NCBI RefSeq assembly: GCF_016093275.1
Contig: NZ_JAEDAK010000005.1
Location: 188,001-252,000, forward strand
Direction of reading: 5' to 3'
Length of the DNA stretch: 64,000 bases
Source: Inhella proteolytica
GTDB lineage: Bacteria > Pseudomonadota > Gammaproteobacteria > Burkholderiales > Burkholderiaceae_C
The notes beneath the pieces are model-generated. The model saw only the letters and a list, made by a program, of their open reading frames with translations. It made no database searches and was not told where the DNA came from. The translations under genes and the position numbers were made by a program. Every line of letters begins with the position of its first letter. Positions within the stretch are counted from its first letter, which is position 1. Shown piece by piece: positions 8,419 through 16,841 of this stretch.

Positions 8419-9768
8419 CTATTCGAAGTCCACCCGCGCCTTCTCGACCGTGTAGCGGCCGCTGCCGTAGTAGCCGCGGGTGCTGGCGTCGCGCGTGAAG
8501 CGCAGGCGCAGCGTGGGGGCGCTGCTGGGGTACTGCGGGCCGCTGTCGTACACCGGGCGCGGGGCGCTGCCCAGGTTGTAGCTGGCGCTCTGGTCCACCA
8601 GGCGGGTCAGGCTCTTGGAGGTTTCCAGCGCGCCGAAGACATCGGCCGAGTCGTAGGCGCCGCTGTAGTAGCGCGTGCCGATGGCCGCGCGCGCGCTGGT
8701 GACGGTGCGGGTGCCGTAGTGGTAGCGGTCGCCGGCCGAGAGCAGGCTGACGCGCAGATTGCTGACCTTGTAGGTGCTGGCCGCCTGCACGGTGGCGGCC
8801 TGGCTGTCCACCACCACCAGCACGCCCGCGCCATACACCTGGGCGGTGCTGGCGGCCGGGTCCACCAGCACGCCGGTGTTCTCGTCCACGCCCAGGCCCT
8901 GGCGGATGTTCAGCGCGCGCATCGCCGCGGCCAGGCGGCCCAGGCGGCCGGAGCGGCGGTCGAAATGGGTGTCGCTCAGCAGCGCGGTGGGCAGAAGGCC
9001 CAGGCCCTTCATGGTGCCGCCGTTCTCGAAGAAGCGCAGCGCGCTGGTGCCCTCGCGGGCATCACCGAAGTTCAGGTAGTTCGGGATGGCGGTGGGGCTG
9101 GGCAGGTCGGCGCCGTAGTACAGATAGCCGTAGCTGATGCCCACGCCGTGCATGGTGGCGTTGAGCAAATGGTTGCCGGCCGAATCGCCCGCCACCACCA
9201 GGTTGCCGGCGCCGCCGTTCCAGCGCGCGCGCAGGGTGGCGGCCAGATCGCTGTCGCTGCCGTCGTCCTTGAGCCAGGTGCGGGCGTGCTTGGCCTGGTC
9301 GCCACCAGCGAAGAACACCACATCGGCCTGCTGCAGGATGGTCAGGTTGGCATTGCCCTCGGCCGTGCCGGCACGCGCATGCGTCGTGTAGTTGTCGATG
9401 TGGGCGGTGATGAACTTGGGCGAGAAGCCGTGCGTCTGGAAGAGGTTGTAGTAGCCGCGCTTGGCCAGGCTGCCGTCGCTGTTCAGCAGGTCGTTCTGGA
9501 AGGCGTCCGCGCCCACGGCATAGGAGGCCGCGGCCGAGGTGACGACGGCGATGCGCGGGCAGCGCGTGCTGGCCCAGTCGGTGCCGCAGTTGCGCGTGCT
9601 GGCCAGGTTCGGGGTGAAGGCGCTGTCGATGCCGGTGGCCTTGCGCAGGCCGTTGACGAACAGATCGGTGTTGGTGTCGCCGTAGGCGCCGCCCATCAGG
9701 TAGAGCTTGCCGGCAAAGGCGGGGCTGACGAGGCAGGCAGACACGAGCAGGGCAGTGAGACGGCGCAT
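8419..9768 (-). CDS. Exported cyanophycinase-like serine peptidase (S51 family)
   Basis: This 449-residue protein starts with a classical signal peptide (cut near AFAG, about residue 19). The features match cyanophycinase: YLMGGAYGD near the start, FFAGGDQ, the catalytic serine in GDSAGNH (S196), and DTHFDRRSGRLGRL. Family members cleave cyanophycin (multi-L-arginyl-poly-aspartate) to beta-Asp-Arg dipeptides. An exported form resembles the extracellular CphE type, which uses cyanophycin from outside the cell. No cyanophycin synthetase is in the window. The last 130 residues form a beta-rich extension of unclear role. Confidence 0.88.
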   Translation of the reverse strand: MRRLTALLVSACLVSPAFAGKLYLMGGAYGDTNTDLFVNGLRKATGIDSAFTPNLASTRNCGTDWASTRCPRIAVVTSAAASYAVGADAFQNDLLNSDGSLAKRGYYNLFQTHGFSPKFITAHIDNYTTHARAGTAEGNANLTILQQADVVFFAGGDQAKHARTWLKDDGSDSDLAATLRARWNGGAGNLVVAGDSAGNHLLNATMHGVGISYGYLYYGADLPSPTAIPNYLNFGDAREGTSALRFFENGGTMKGLGLLPTALLSDTHFDRRSGRLGRLAAAMRALNIRQGLGVDENTGVLVDPAASTAQVYGAGVLVVVDSQAATVQAASTYKVSNLRVSLLSAGDRYHYGTRTVTSARAAIGTRYYSGAYDSADVFGALETSKSLTRLVDQSASYNLGSAPRPVYDSGPQYPSSAPTLRLRFTRDASTRGYYGSGRYTVEKARVDFE

Positions 9769-9918
9769 GCGGGCTCCGGAAGGGCTGGGGGTGCGGTCAG
9801 CGTAGGCAGGCCGCCCCGGTCTTCCCAGGGCCGGGCTTGCGCCAAAGCGGCATGGCCTTGCGGCTTTGGGCCGCCCTTGGGGCAGATCCTCAGCGGGTTC
9901 ACCCGCGGTGGCGCGGGC

Positions 9919-10713
9919 TCAGGGCCCTGGGTGCGCGGCCTGATCGGCGCGCCGGTACTCGGTCGAGTCGCGCACCTCGGCCATCGCTGCCCACCACTGT
10001 GCCGGGCTCAGGCGGCTGGTGCGCGCCAGGTGGCGGCCCAGCACCAGGTAATAGGGGCGCTCCTGCAGCGCGGGCTCCAGGCGGCGCAGCAGCGGCGCCC
10101 ATTCGGGCCGGCGCTGCAGCAGGCCCTCGGCCTCGCTGTTCTGCAGGGCCAGCGCCGCCACGCGGGCGCGCAGCAGCTTTTCCACATTGGCCTCCACCGC
10201 GCGCACGGCGTCGTCCACCGCATAGCCCTGCTCGCGCAACACGCCGGCGATCGAGTAGCCCAGCTGCGCGCCCACTGGCACGCGCTCGGGCAGGCCGCTG
10301 AGCTGCCGGCCGTCCCAGTGCAGCGTGGATTCGCGCAGGACATACCAGTAGTAGCGCTGCGTGCGCAGGGCCAGGCTGGGGTCGGGCTGGCCGTCGCGCA
10401 TCGGGTACAGGCCGAAGTCCTCGCGCTCCGGCACATGGCTGATGGACAGCACCGCATCCAGCTGGCCGCTCTTCAGTTCCAACAGGCAGCGCTTGGCGGG
10501 CAGGAAGGCCGGTTCCATCTCGACCCCGGTGCGCAGCGCCAGCAGGTCCAAGAAGAGGAAGTCCAGGCCGCGGCGCAGCAGTTTGCCCTGCTCGTCGGCC
10601 AGGCGGTACGGAGGGTTGGCCACATCGCCCAGGCAGACGCGCAGGCGCTCGGCCCGGGCCGGCAGGCCCAGCGCGAGCAGCACGGTGAGGACGAGGGCGG
10701 TGAGGCGGCGCAT
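9919..10713 (-). CDS. Periplasmic substrate-binding protein (SBP_bac_3-like)
   Basis: This is a 264-residue protein with a signal peptide (about residues 1-21, LPARA-E). The body follows the family 3 solute-binding layout: an N-terminal strand RLRVCLGDVANPPY, GLDFLFLDLLALRTG, and the lobe crossover with GAQLGYSIAG. It belongs to the group of amino-acid-type binding proteins often encoded without their own ABC permease. Its ligand is unknown. A related protein lies at 13406-14224. The MFS gene upstream is on the same strand but separated by 56 bp. Confidence 0.82.
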   Translation of the reverse strand: MRRLTALVLTVLLALGLPARAERLRVCLGDVANPPYRLADEQGKLLRRGLDFLFLDLLALRTGVEMEPAFLPAKRCLLELKSGQLDAVLSISHVPEREDFGLYPMRDGQPDPSLALRTQRYYWYVLRESTLHWDGRQLSGLPERVPVGAQLGYSIAGVLREQGYAVDDAVRAVEANVEKLLRARVAALALQNSEAEGLLQRRPEWAPLLRRLEPALQERPYYLVLGRHLARTSRLSPAQWWAAMAEVRDSTEYRRADQAAHPGP

Positions 10714-10769
10714 GGTCGGGCGAGGCAGGCCAGTGTGCCCGCAGCCCGCGGCGCTGGGTTTGATGCCCG

Positions 10770-12095
10770 TCAGCGCGCCGGCGCGGCGGCGCGGCCCGTC
10801 ACCAGCAGACCCAAGAGGGCCAGGCCGAGCGTCCAGGCCAGCACGGCGCCATAGGCCTGGGGGCCGGCCTGGCCACCGGCGAACAGCACCCCGGCCAGGG
10901 CCAGCGCCACGGTGGTGGCCAAGGCATCGGCCAGCTGCAGGGCCGAGGAATTGCGGCCCTGCTCGGCCGGGGCCGAGAGCGCCAGCGTCAGCACCGAGAG
11001 CATCGGCCAGGCCAGGCCGATGCCCAGACCGGCCAAGGCCCAGCCGGCCAGCACCCAATGCGGAGCGCCGCCGCCCAGCATCGGCCAGGTCAGCAGCAGC
11101 TGCCCGGCCAGCAGCAGGGCGAGGCCGGCCTGCAGGCCGCGCCGGCGGGCGGCCTCGTGGCGCAGGCGTGCCTGGATGGCGCTGCCCAGGCTCCAGCTCA
11201 CCGCCGCGGCGCTCAGCGCCAGGCCGCCCTCCGAAAGGCTCCAGCCCGCCACCCGGTTCAGGTACAGGGGCACGAAGGCCTCGGTGCAGAAGAACGAGGC
11301 CGCCATCAGCCCGCGCAGGGCGATGACGGCCGGCAGGCCCGGCCGCGCTCCCAGGCTGCCGGCGGGCAGCAGGCGCGCCGCCGCCGGCGCCAGCGCCAGC
11401 AGGGCCAGCCAGGCCAGCGCGCCCAGCTGTTCGGCGCCATGCAGGGCCAGCGCCGCACCGGCGGCCAGGCCGGCCCAAAGCAGTGGTGCCCCGGCGCGCG
11501 CGCCCTCCGGCAGCGCAGGTAGGCGGCGCAGGGCCGGCAGCAGCAGCAAGGCGGTGGGCGGCAGCAGCGCGGCCACGCCCAGGAATACCGCGCGCCAGCC
11601 CCACAGCTCCACCAGGCGCGCCGCCAGCCAAGGGCCGAGCAGTCCGGGCAGCACCCAGGCGGCGGCCATCCAGGCGAACAGGCGCGGGTGCAGGGCGGCG
11701 GGCAGCAGGCGGCCCATGCCCACATAGAGCGCTACGCCCAGCATGCCCACGCCCAGGCCCTGCACGGCACGGCCCGCGCTGACCCACAGCATGCCCGGCG
11801 CCAGCCCGGCCACCAGCAGGCCGGCGCCGAACACCAGCAGGCCGTAGAGACTGGCGCGGTAGGGGCCTTGGCGGTCGCACACCGGCCCCGCCCACACCAT
11901 GCCCAGCACCGAGAGCGCCAGCGTGCCGCCAAAGGCCAGCGCGTACTGACTCAGGCCATCCAGCGCCGCGGCAATGGCCGGCATGGCGGCGGCCACCGCC
12001 ACTGCCTCGAAGGCCAGCATCGAGACCAGGGCCAGGGCGCCCAGAATGGCGGCGCGCTGGCCGGGATCAAGTGGGGTGGGAGCCGTGGGAGACAT
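10770..12095 (-). CDS. MFS transporter
   Basis: This is a 441-residue protein with about 12-14 hydrophobic helices of the major facilitator superfamily. The loop 2-3 motif appears as GPVCDRQGPYRA, and a long alanine- and leucine-rich membrane core follows. The arrangement suggests a drug/H+ antiporter-like exporter, but no substrate can be assigned. The start was placed at the ATG twelve codons into the open frame because it precedes a normal short cytoplasmic N terminus. Confidence 0.85.
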   Translation of the reverse strand: MSPTAPTPLDPGQRAAILGALALVSMLAFEAVAVAAAMPAIAAALDGLSQYALAFGGTLALSVLGMVWAGPVCDRQGPYRASLYGLLVFGAGLLVAGLAPGMLWVSAGRAVQGLGVGMLGVALYVGMGRLLPAALHPRLFAWMAAAWVLPGLLGPWLAARLVELWGWRAVFLGVAALLPPTALLLLPALRRLPALPEGARAGAPLLWAGLAAGAALALHGAEQLGALAWLALLALAPAAARLLPAGSLGARPGLPAVIALRGLMAASFFCTEAFVPLYLNRVAGWSLSEGGLALSAAAVSWSLGSAIQARLRHEAARRRGLQAGLALLLAGQLLLTWPMLGGGAPHWVLAGWALAGLGIGLAWPMLSVLTLALSAPAEQGRNSSALQLADALATTVALALAGVLFAGGQAGPQAYGAVLAWTLGLALLGLLVTGRAAAPAR

Positions 12096-12163
12096 GCGGA
12101 CCTGGAAGATAACAAGGCCCGCACTGTGCAACTTGAAGCGGGCTTCAAGTCAAGCGCTGCGGC

Positions 12164-13300
12164 TCACTCCAAGGTCTTGAGCGCGGCGCTGCCGGTGGCC
12201 GGGAAGTCGGTGAACACCCCGTCGATGCCCAGCTTCATGAAGTACGCCAACTCGGTCTTGCCATCCTTGAAGCCATGGGTGCCGGCGTCGTCGCGGAAGG
12301 TCCAGGTATGCACCAGCAGCCCGCGCGCATGCGCAGCCTCGATGACGCCGGTGCTGCCGTCGACGCGGCGGTCGTGCACGGTGCGCGTGCTGTCGCCGGT
12401 GCGCTCGACGCCGTCGTCCACGGTCTTGACGAGGTAGGGCTTCCAGGGACCGATGGCCTGCGCATAGGTCCTGACGAAATCCAGCCCGGCGGGGCTGAGC
12501 AGGTCGGCAAAGGTGCGCGCATCGCCCTTGACGACGAAGTCATAGGGTTGGCGGTAGGGGGCGACGAGGGACATCGAGCCATCCGCCTTGACGTCGTCGG
12601 CGTCGATCAACTGCACGCGGCGGATCTGCGTCTTGCCGGCCAGGTACTGCAGGTTCGCCACCTCGAAGGACTGGATGAACACCGGTGCACTGGCGGCATT
12701 GCCATAGGCCGCGTGCAAGGTGGCGAGCAGCTTGTCCTCGAACACATGGGCGCCGAACAGTTCGGCGTGGAAGGTCGAGTGCTTGATCTCGGGATAGATG
12801 CCGATCGTGCGGCCGGTCTTGGCGGACTGCGCCTTGGCCAGCGCGATCACCTCGTCCAGCGTCGGGATGCTGAACTGCCCGTCAAAGGCCTTGGAGCGCC
12901 CGGCGCGCGCCTGCACGGCGCGCAGGGTCTTGAGCTCGGCGAGCGTGAAGTCGCTGGCGAAGTAGGCGCTGGTCGACTCACCATCGACCAGCCGCATGCT
13001 CTTGCGCGCCGCGGGGAACTTGCTGGCCACGTCGGTCGTGCTGTCCAGCATCGGCTCGTGGCGCGCCAGCAGCACGCCGTCCTTGCTCAGCACCAGGTCG
13101 GGTTCGATGAAGTCGGCCCCCTGTTCGATGGCGAGCTGGTAGGCCTCCAGCGTGTGCTCGGGGCGCTCGCCGCTGGCACCGCGGTGGCCGATGACGAGCG
13201 GCGCCTTGCCGTCCAGGGTCTTGAAAGTCGGGGCATCGCTGCCGCCGCCGCAGGCCTGCAGCAGCAGCGGCAGGGCGAGCAGAAGAAGTTTGGTTCGCAT
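12164..13300 (-). CDS. glpQ: Glycerophosphodiester phosphodiesterase, lipoprotein
   Basis: This is a 378-residue GlpQ-type enzyme. A lipobox (LLLQAC) tethers it to the envelope. The catalytic signature is complete: GHRGASGERPEHTL, DFIEPDLVLSKDGV and ARHEP. These supply the metal-binding and acid/base residues. It hydrolyses glycerophosphodiesters to glycerol-3-phosphate and an alcohol, a source of glycerol and phosphate from phospholipid breakdown. Length and domain order match the periplasmic E. coli enzyme. It is transcribed alone. A short GC-rich inverted repeat (13319-13338) lies upstream without a T run. Confidence 0.92.
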   Translation of the reverse strand: MRTKLLLLALPLLLQACGGGSDAPTFKTLDGKAPLVIGHRGASGERPEHTLEAYQLAIEQGADFIEPDLVLSKDGVLLARHEPMLDSTTDVASKFPAARKSMRLVDGESTSAYFASDFTLAELKTLRAVQARAGRSKAFDGQFSIPTLDEVIALAKAQSAKTGRTIGIYPEIKHSTFHAELFGAHVFEDKLLATLHAAYGNAASAPVFIQSFEVANLQYLAGKTQIRRVQLIDADDVKADGSMSLVAPYRQPYDFVVKGDARTFADLLSPAGLDFVRTYAQAIGPWKPYLVKTVDDGVERTGDSTRTVHDRRVDGSTGVIEAAHARGLLVHTWTFRDDAGTHGFKDGKTELAYFMKLGIDGVFTDFPATGSAALKTLE

Positions 13301-13405
13301 GGGGGTCCCTGAGGTGGTGCGCAGCGCAACTGCTGCGCGCGCCGCGCACCCTAGGGCGATGCGGTGTCGGGCCTGTGACGGCTGGGTGACCCGGTGCCTC
13401 GCCGC

Positions 13406-14224
13406 TCAGGGCCCCTTGCGCTCCTGCTGCTTCCAGAGCTGGACCGCGTGGTCGACAAAGCTGTTCATCAGCTTGTTCTGGCGCAGCTTGAACATCGCGC
13501 GCGTGATGGCGCCGCGCAGCTCGGGCGTGTTGCAGTCCGAGCGGTGCGAGATCGTGATGTAGAGCTGCTCCTGGGCGATCGGCGTGGGCAGTAGGCGCAG
13601 GCCCTTGATGCCCAGGCGGGCAATGAAGGCCTCGGCCGGGCTGTCCTCGTAGACGAGGTAGTCGGCGCGCCCGCGTTCCAGCATCTGCAGCGCCTGGTCC
13701 AGGCTGCCGACCTTGCTGAGGCTGAGCGACTCGGCGGCGAAGCGGTCGAAGGTCTGGCCGAAGCTGTTGTTGATGACGGTCAGGCCCTTCTTAGGGATCA
13801 GGTCGTCCCAGCGCTGGAAGGGGAAGGTCTGGCCCTCGCGCTGGATGACCACGGAGCGCGTCTCGCGGAAGGGTAGGTGCGCGTAGTCCATGTACTCGGT
13901 GCGAGGCAGGGTGAAGAAGGCGCCGGCGATCAGGTCGATGCGGCCGGCGCGCATCTCCTCCTGCACGCGTGCCCAGTTGCCGATGTGGCGCAGCTCGATC
14001 GTCAGGCCGATCTCGTTGCCGAGCCACTCCATCAACTCGGCGTTGGCGCCAATCAGCCGGTTGTCGTTCTCGGGGTCGCGCCACAGATAGGGCGGGTACT
14101 GTGGGTTGCCGGAGGCCACCAGGCTGCGGCAGTTGCTGGCTTGCGCCTGCGCCGGGGCCATGCACAAGGCCAGGGCGGCCAGGCCGAGCAAGCGGATCAG
14201 CAGGTGGCGGAGCGCAGTGCGCAT
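13406..14224 (-). CDS. Periplasmic amino-acid-type substrate-binding protein
   Basis: This is a 272-residue family 3 binding protein with a signal peptide (ALALCMAPAQAQA). NPQYPPYLWRD, NAELMEWLGNEIGL, a segment RIDLIAGAF and the second-lobe entry TVINNSFGQTFD follow the usual fold. Two cysteines (C32 region and SDCNTPEL) may form a disulfide. The ligand is unknown and no permease is adjacent, so it may feed a remote transporter or act as a sensor partner. The start is the ATG immediately before the signal peptide. Confidence 0.83.
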   Translation of the reverse strand: MRTALRHLLIRLLGLAALALCMAPAQAQASNCRSLVASGNPQYPPYLWRDPENDNRLIGANAELMEWLGNEIGLTIELRHIGNWARVQEEMRAGRIDLIAGAFFTLPRTEYMDYAHLPFRETRSVVIQREGQTFPFQRWDDLIPKKGLTVINNSFGQTFDRFAAESLSLSKVGSLDQALQMLERGRADYLVYEDSPAEAFIARLGIKGLRLLPTPIAQEQLYITISHRSDCNTPELRGAITRAMFKLRQNKLMNSFVDHAVQLWKQQERKGP

Positions 14225-14297
14225 GGTCAAGCTCCCGCACGGACGCGATGGCTGACAGTAGCGCGCCGGCCAGACGATGGCAATCGCCACGCGCGGC

Positions 14298-14747
14298 TCA
14301 GGGCAGCAGCACCGCCTGCAAGTGGCCATCCTGCTCGCGCAGCCACACGCCCAGCGTGCCCAGCTGCCCTTGCGCCTGCTGTGCGCCCGTGCGGGCCGTG
14401 GCTTGCCAGTCCGGCCAGTTCAACCCGGCCGGCAGCTGCCACACGCCCTGCGGCCCGGCGGGCGCCGGGCCCAGCTTCAGGCCCTGTTGAATACCAATTT
14501 GCGCGGCCAGACCGGCCAGGCCCTCTGGGCCCAGGCGCCGGCGCAGGTAGTAGGCCTGGGGCGCATGGTCGGGGTCGGGCTGCCAGATGCGCAGCTCGGC
14601 CCCTTCCAGCAGCGCTGCCCCGGGTTCGCCCAGCAGGGCGCGCAGGCGATGCTTTTCCCAGAGTTGGTTCATAGGCTTCCAGCCCAGCACGCCGGCCACC
14701 AGCAGGCCCAGACCCGCCCAGGCGGCGCGGCGGCGCCCGGGTTTCAG
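14298..14747 (-). CDS. Membrane-anchored protein, candidate immunity partner; possible CTG start
   Basis: This is a 149-residue protein with a single N-terminal membrane anchor (RRRAAWAGLGLLVAGVLGW, residues 5-23) and a predicted periplasmic domain. No ATG, GTG or TTG start precedes the basic flank of the anchor outside the upstream gene body. The best start is a CTG at 14747-14745, four bases after an AAGGAGG ribosome-binding site, overlapping the upstream stop as CTGA. A GTG inside the anchor or the ATG of KPMNQ would destroy the topology. The anchored-periplasmic layout matches that of the colicin M immunity protein Cmi, but I see no sequence identity with it. Confidence 0.65.
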   Translation of the reverse strand: MKPGRRRAAWAGLGLLVAGVLGWKPMNQLWEKHRLRALLGEPGAALLEGAELRIWQPDPDHAPQAYYLRRRLGPEGLAGLAAQIGIQQGLKLGPAPAGPQGVWQLPAGLNWPDWQATARTGAQQAQGQLGTLGVWLREQDGHLQAVLLP

Positions 14748-15613
14748 TCGGCCTCCTTCAAGGCCACGTCCAGGGCGGCGATGCGGTCCGGCGTCGACTT
14801 CGGCTCGCCGCCCTGCCACTGGATCGTGCGATCCAGCTGGGTCTGGCTGAAGGCGGTCTGCTCGCTGTCGATGTCGAAGGCCTGGCCGGGCAGCGTGTAG
14901 TGGGCGAAGCGGGTCTTGAGCTCGCCCTGCAGGCTGCGCCCGCCGGTCGTGAAGTCCTTGGGGTCGAAGTCCCAGGTGTCGAAGAAGCTCATCTTGCCCT
15001 GGGCCGTCCACTCGCCATTGCGGCGCAGCAGCAGCTGGCCCTTGGCCAGCACGCTGAACTGACCCAATGTGCCGTTGGTGAGCGCGCCGGCCGGCACGCG
15101 CAGCTCGAAGTCCTGCTGGTGCTGGGGCAGGCGGTCGTCGTCGGCCAGCTTCGTCTGCCCGCCTTCCAGCAGCGTCATGAAGGCGCGCGAGCGCTGCAGA
15201 TTGATGAGCGGGTTGCAGTCCATCATCTCCTGCAGGCTCAGCGTCAGGCCCGCGCCGCGCCCCCAGATGTACTGGCGCAGCAGCTTCTTGGGCAGGTAGT
15301 GGCTGAAGCCGGCGGCGAACACCTCGTAGGCCACCTGGTTGCGGATGCCGTCGGGCAGGGCGGCGATCCAGGCCAGCTTCTGGCCGATGTCGTCCCCCAG
15401 CGCCCGGATCTCCTCCACCGCCGCCTGCACGGCCAGTGCGCCCACGCGCTCAAGCTGGTTGCTCAGGCCCTGGCGCAGCTCACGCCGCACCCAGCTACGG
15501 GCAGCCTCCAGCGGGTCGGGAATGGGCAGGGAGAACGCGCCCGCCAAGGTGCCGGCGGCTTGCGCCAGCAGCGGGCCGGCACCACTGGGCCCGGGGATGC
15601 GGAAACCGGCCAT
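14744..15613 (-). CDS. Colicin M-like protein
   Basis: This 289-residue protein lines up by eye with colicin M, which cleaves lipid II in the periplasm. Matches are SGAGPLLAQ (residues 10-18; colicin M PGAGPLLVQ), YIWGRGAGLTL (115-125; YLWGNGAERSV), the stretch NGEWTAQGKM, and DTWDF (212-216) at the place of the catalytic DKYDF. YTLPGQAFDI matches the end of colicin M. Y228 is replaced by W214. The catalytic H235 has no counterpart: the aligned region reads TTGGR, although the arginine is kept. About 40 extra C-terminal residues follow. A good GGAGG site lies six bases before the ATG. It sits 13 bp after queE, and its partner overlaps it. Confidence 0.68.
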   Translation of the reverse strand: MAGFRIPGPSGAGPLLAQAAGTLAGAFSLPIPDPLEAARSWVRRELRQGLSNQLERVGALAVQAAVEEIRALGDDIGQKLAWIAALPDGIRNQVAYEVFAAGFSHYLPKKLLRQYIWGRGAGLTLSLQEMMDCNPLINLQRSRAFMTLLEGGQTKLADDDRLPQHQQDFELRVPAGALTNGTLGQFSVLAKGQLLLRRNGEWTAQGKMSFFDTWDFDPKDFTTGGRSLQGELKTRFAHYTLPGQAFDIDSEQTAFSQTQLDRTIQWQGGEPKSTPDRIAALDVALKEAD

Positions 15614-15626
15614 GGCGTGCCTCCGT

Positions 15627-16256
15627 TCAGGGAATGCCCAGCAGCTTGTGGGTCTGGAGGCTCAGCCGCCACTGCGGGTGGGCCAGGCAGTAGTCGATCG
15701 CTGCGCGCGTGTGCTTGTTCTTCTGCAGGCCATCGAGCGGCTGCAGGAAGAAGTGCTCGAACTCCAGGCCGGCGAAGCGCTCCGGCGGTGCCAGCGGCTG
15801 GGGGTAGACGAGCTTGAGCTCGTGGCCTTTCGTCAGCACCACCGGCGCATCGGCCTTGGGGCTGACGCAGATCCAGTCCAGCCCGGCCGGCGCCGGTTGG
15901 GTGCCATTGGTTTCCACCGCCACCTCGAAGCCGTTCGCGTGCAAGGCCTCGATGGCGGGTTCGTCCAGCTGCAGCAGCGGCTCGCCGCCCGTGCACACCA
16001 CATAGGGCTTGCCGCCCCCGGGCCAACGCGAGGCCACCCATTCCGCCAGCGCCTCGGGCGTGGCGAACTTGCCGCCACCCGCACCATCGGTGCCGACGAA
16101 ATCGGTGTCGCAGAAATTGCAGACCGCCTGCGCGCGGTCCTGCTCGCGCCCGCTCCACAGATTGCAGCCGGCAAAGCGCAGGAACACCGCCGGCCGCCCG
16201 GCCTGCGCGCCCTCGCCCTGCAGCGTGTAGAAGCATTCCTTGACGGCGTAGCTCAT
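15627..16256 (-). CDS. queE: 7-carboxy-7-deazaguanine synthase
   Basis: QueE is a radical SAM enzyme that converts 6-carboxytetrahydropterin to 7-carboxy-7-deazaguanine on the way to queuosine in tRNA. The 209-residue protein shows FYTLQGEGAQAGRPAVFLR and the iron-sulfur cysteines C31, C46 and C49 in a CX14CX2C spacing, the long-loop type known from Burkholderia. CTGGEPLLQ and ETNGTQ bind SAM. The ATG overlaps the stop of the upstream membrane-protein gene. queC (48277) and folE (50178) for the same pathway are also in the window, at separate loci. Confidence 0.96.
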   Translation of the reverse strand: MSYAVKECFYTLQGEGAQAGRPAVFLRFAGCNLWSGREQDRAQAVCNFCDTDFVGTDGAGGGKFATPEALAEWVASRWPGGGKPYVVCTGGEPLLQLDEPAIEALHANGFEVAVETNGTQPAPAGLDWICVSPKADAPVVLTKGHELKLVYPQPLAPPERFAGLEFEHFFLQPLDGLQKNKHTRAAIDYCLAHPQWRLSLQTHKLLGIP

Positions 16257-16675
16257 CCCAACGCCCTCCAGCTCAGCGCCGCGCCATACAGGGCCAGCGC
16301 CAGCGCGATGCCCAGCTGCGGCACGCGGAACCAATAGGCCCGCGCGAGCAGGAAGTAGGCCGTCAGCGCCAGCAGGCCCAGGCCCATCAGGAACATCGAA
16401 CCGAAGAACACGCCCGGCCAGGCCAGCGCCAGGTAGGCGAAGCAGGCGGCGAACAGCAGCACGCCCAGGCTGTGGCTGGCATGAAAGCCCAGGCCGGCGC
16501 GCCACATCGTCGTCTGCTTGCTGATCACGGGCGCGACCTGCTGCAGGCGCTCCAGCAGCTGGCGGTCACGCGGGTGGAAGGCCGGGCCGTGGAAGGTGAA
16601 GAACAGATGCGCGGCACCCAGCGCGCCGACGATCAGCGCGCTGGCGGCTACCAGCCAGGAAGCGGGGTGGATCAA
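16253..16675 (-). CDS. Small four-helix membrane protein of unknown function
   Basis: This is a 140-residue protein with four hydrophobic segments (about 7-27, 68-88, 91-111 and 116-137). A polar stretch HPRDRQLLERLQ follows the first. I do not recognise a family with known function. It is the first gene of the minus-strand run that continues into queE with a four-base ATGA overlap, so expression is coupled. A near-palindromic element ends five bases upstream of its start and may influence its transcription. Confidence 0.78.
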   Translation of the reverse strand: MIHPASWLVAASALIVGALGAAHLFFTFHGPAFHPRDRQLLERLQQVAPVISKQTTMWRAGLGFHASHSLGVLLFAACFAYLALAWPGVFFGSMFLMGLGLLALTAYFLLARAYWFRVPQLGIALALALYGAALSWRALG

Positions 16676-16680
16676 GGATC

Positions 16681-16841
16681 AGAGCCTGTGAATGAATCCG
16701 GCGCGCCCGAGCGGGCGTTCCAGAAGGTGTCGGACAAGGCGCAAAGCGCAGCCATAGCTCGGGCTATGGCGAGCATTTGCAACGACGGCAGGCGCCTGCT
16801 GGGGCGCACGAGCGGGCGCGCAGGATTTGTTCACAGGCTCT
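16681..16841. repeat. 161-bp near-palindromic element (MITE/REP-like)
   Basis: The ends form 28-base imperfect inverted repeats beginning AGAGCCTGTGAA on both strands. The similarity between arms continues inward at roughly 70-80 percent. The centre is an exact hairpin, CCATAGC/GCTATGG with a three-base loop. The element fits exactly between two genes: its outer right end overlaps the first base of the pncC stop codon. The structure suggests a non-autonomous miniature element or a large intergenic hairpin. No second copy was recognised in this window. Confidence 0.8.

Noticed and set aside
13319-13338. Inverted repeat GCGCAGC/GCTGCGC as a terminator.
   Set aside because: The stem is short, has no T run on either strand, and chance repeats are common at this GC level.
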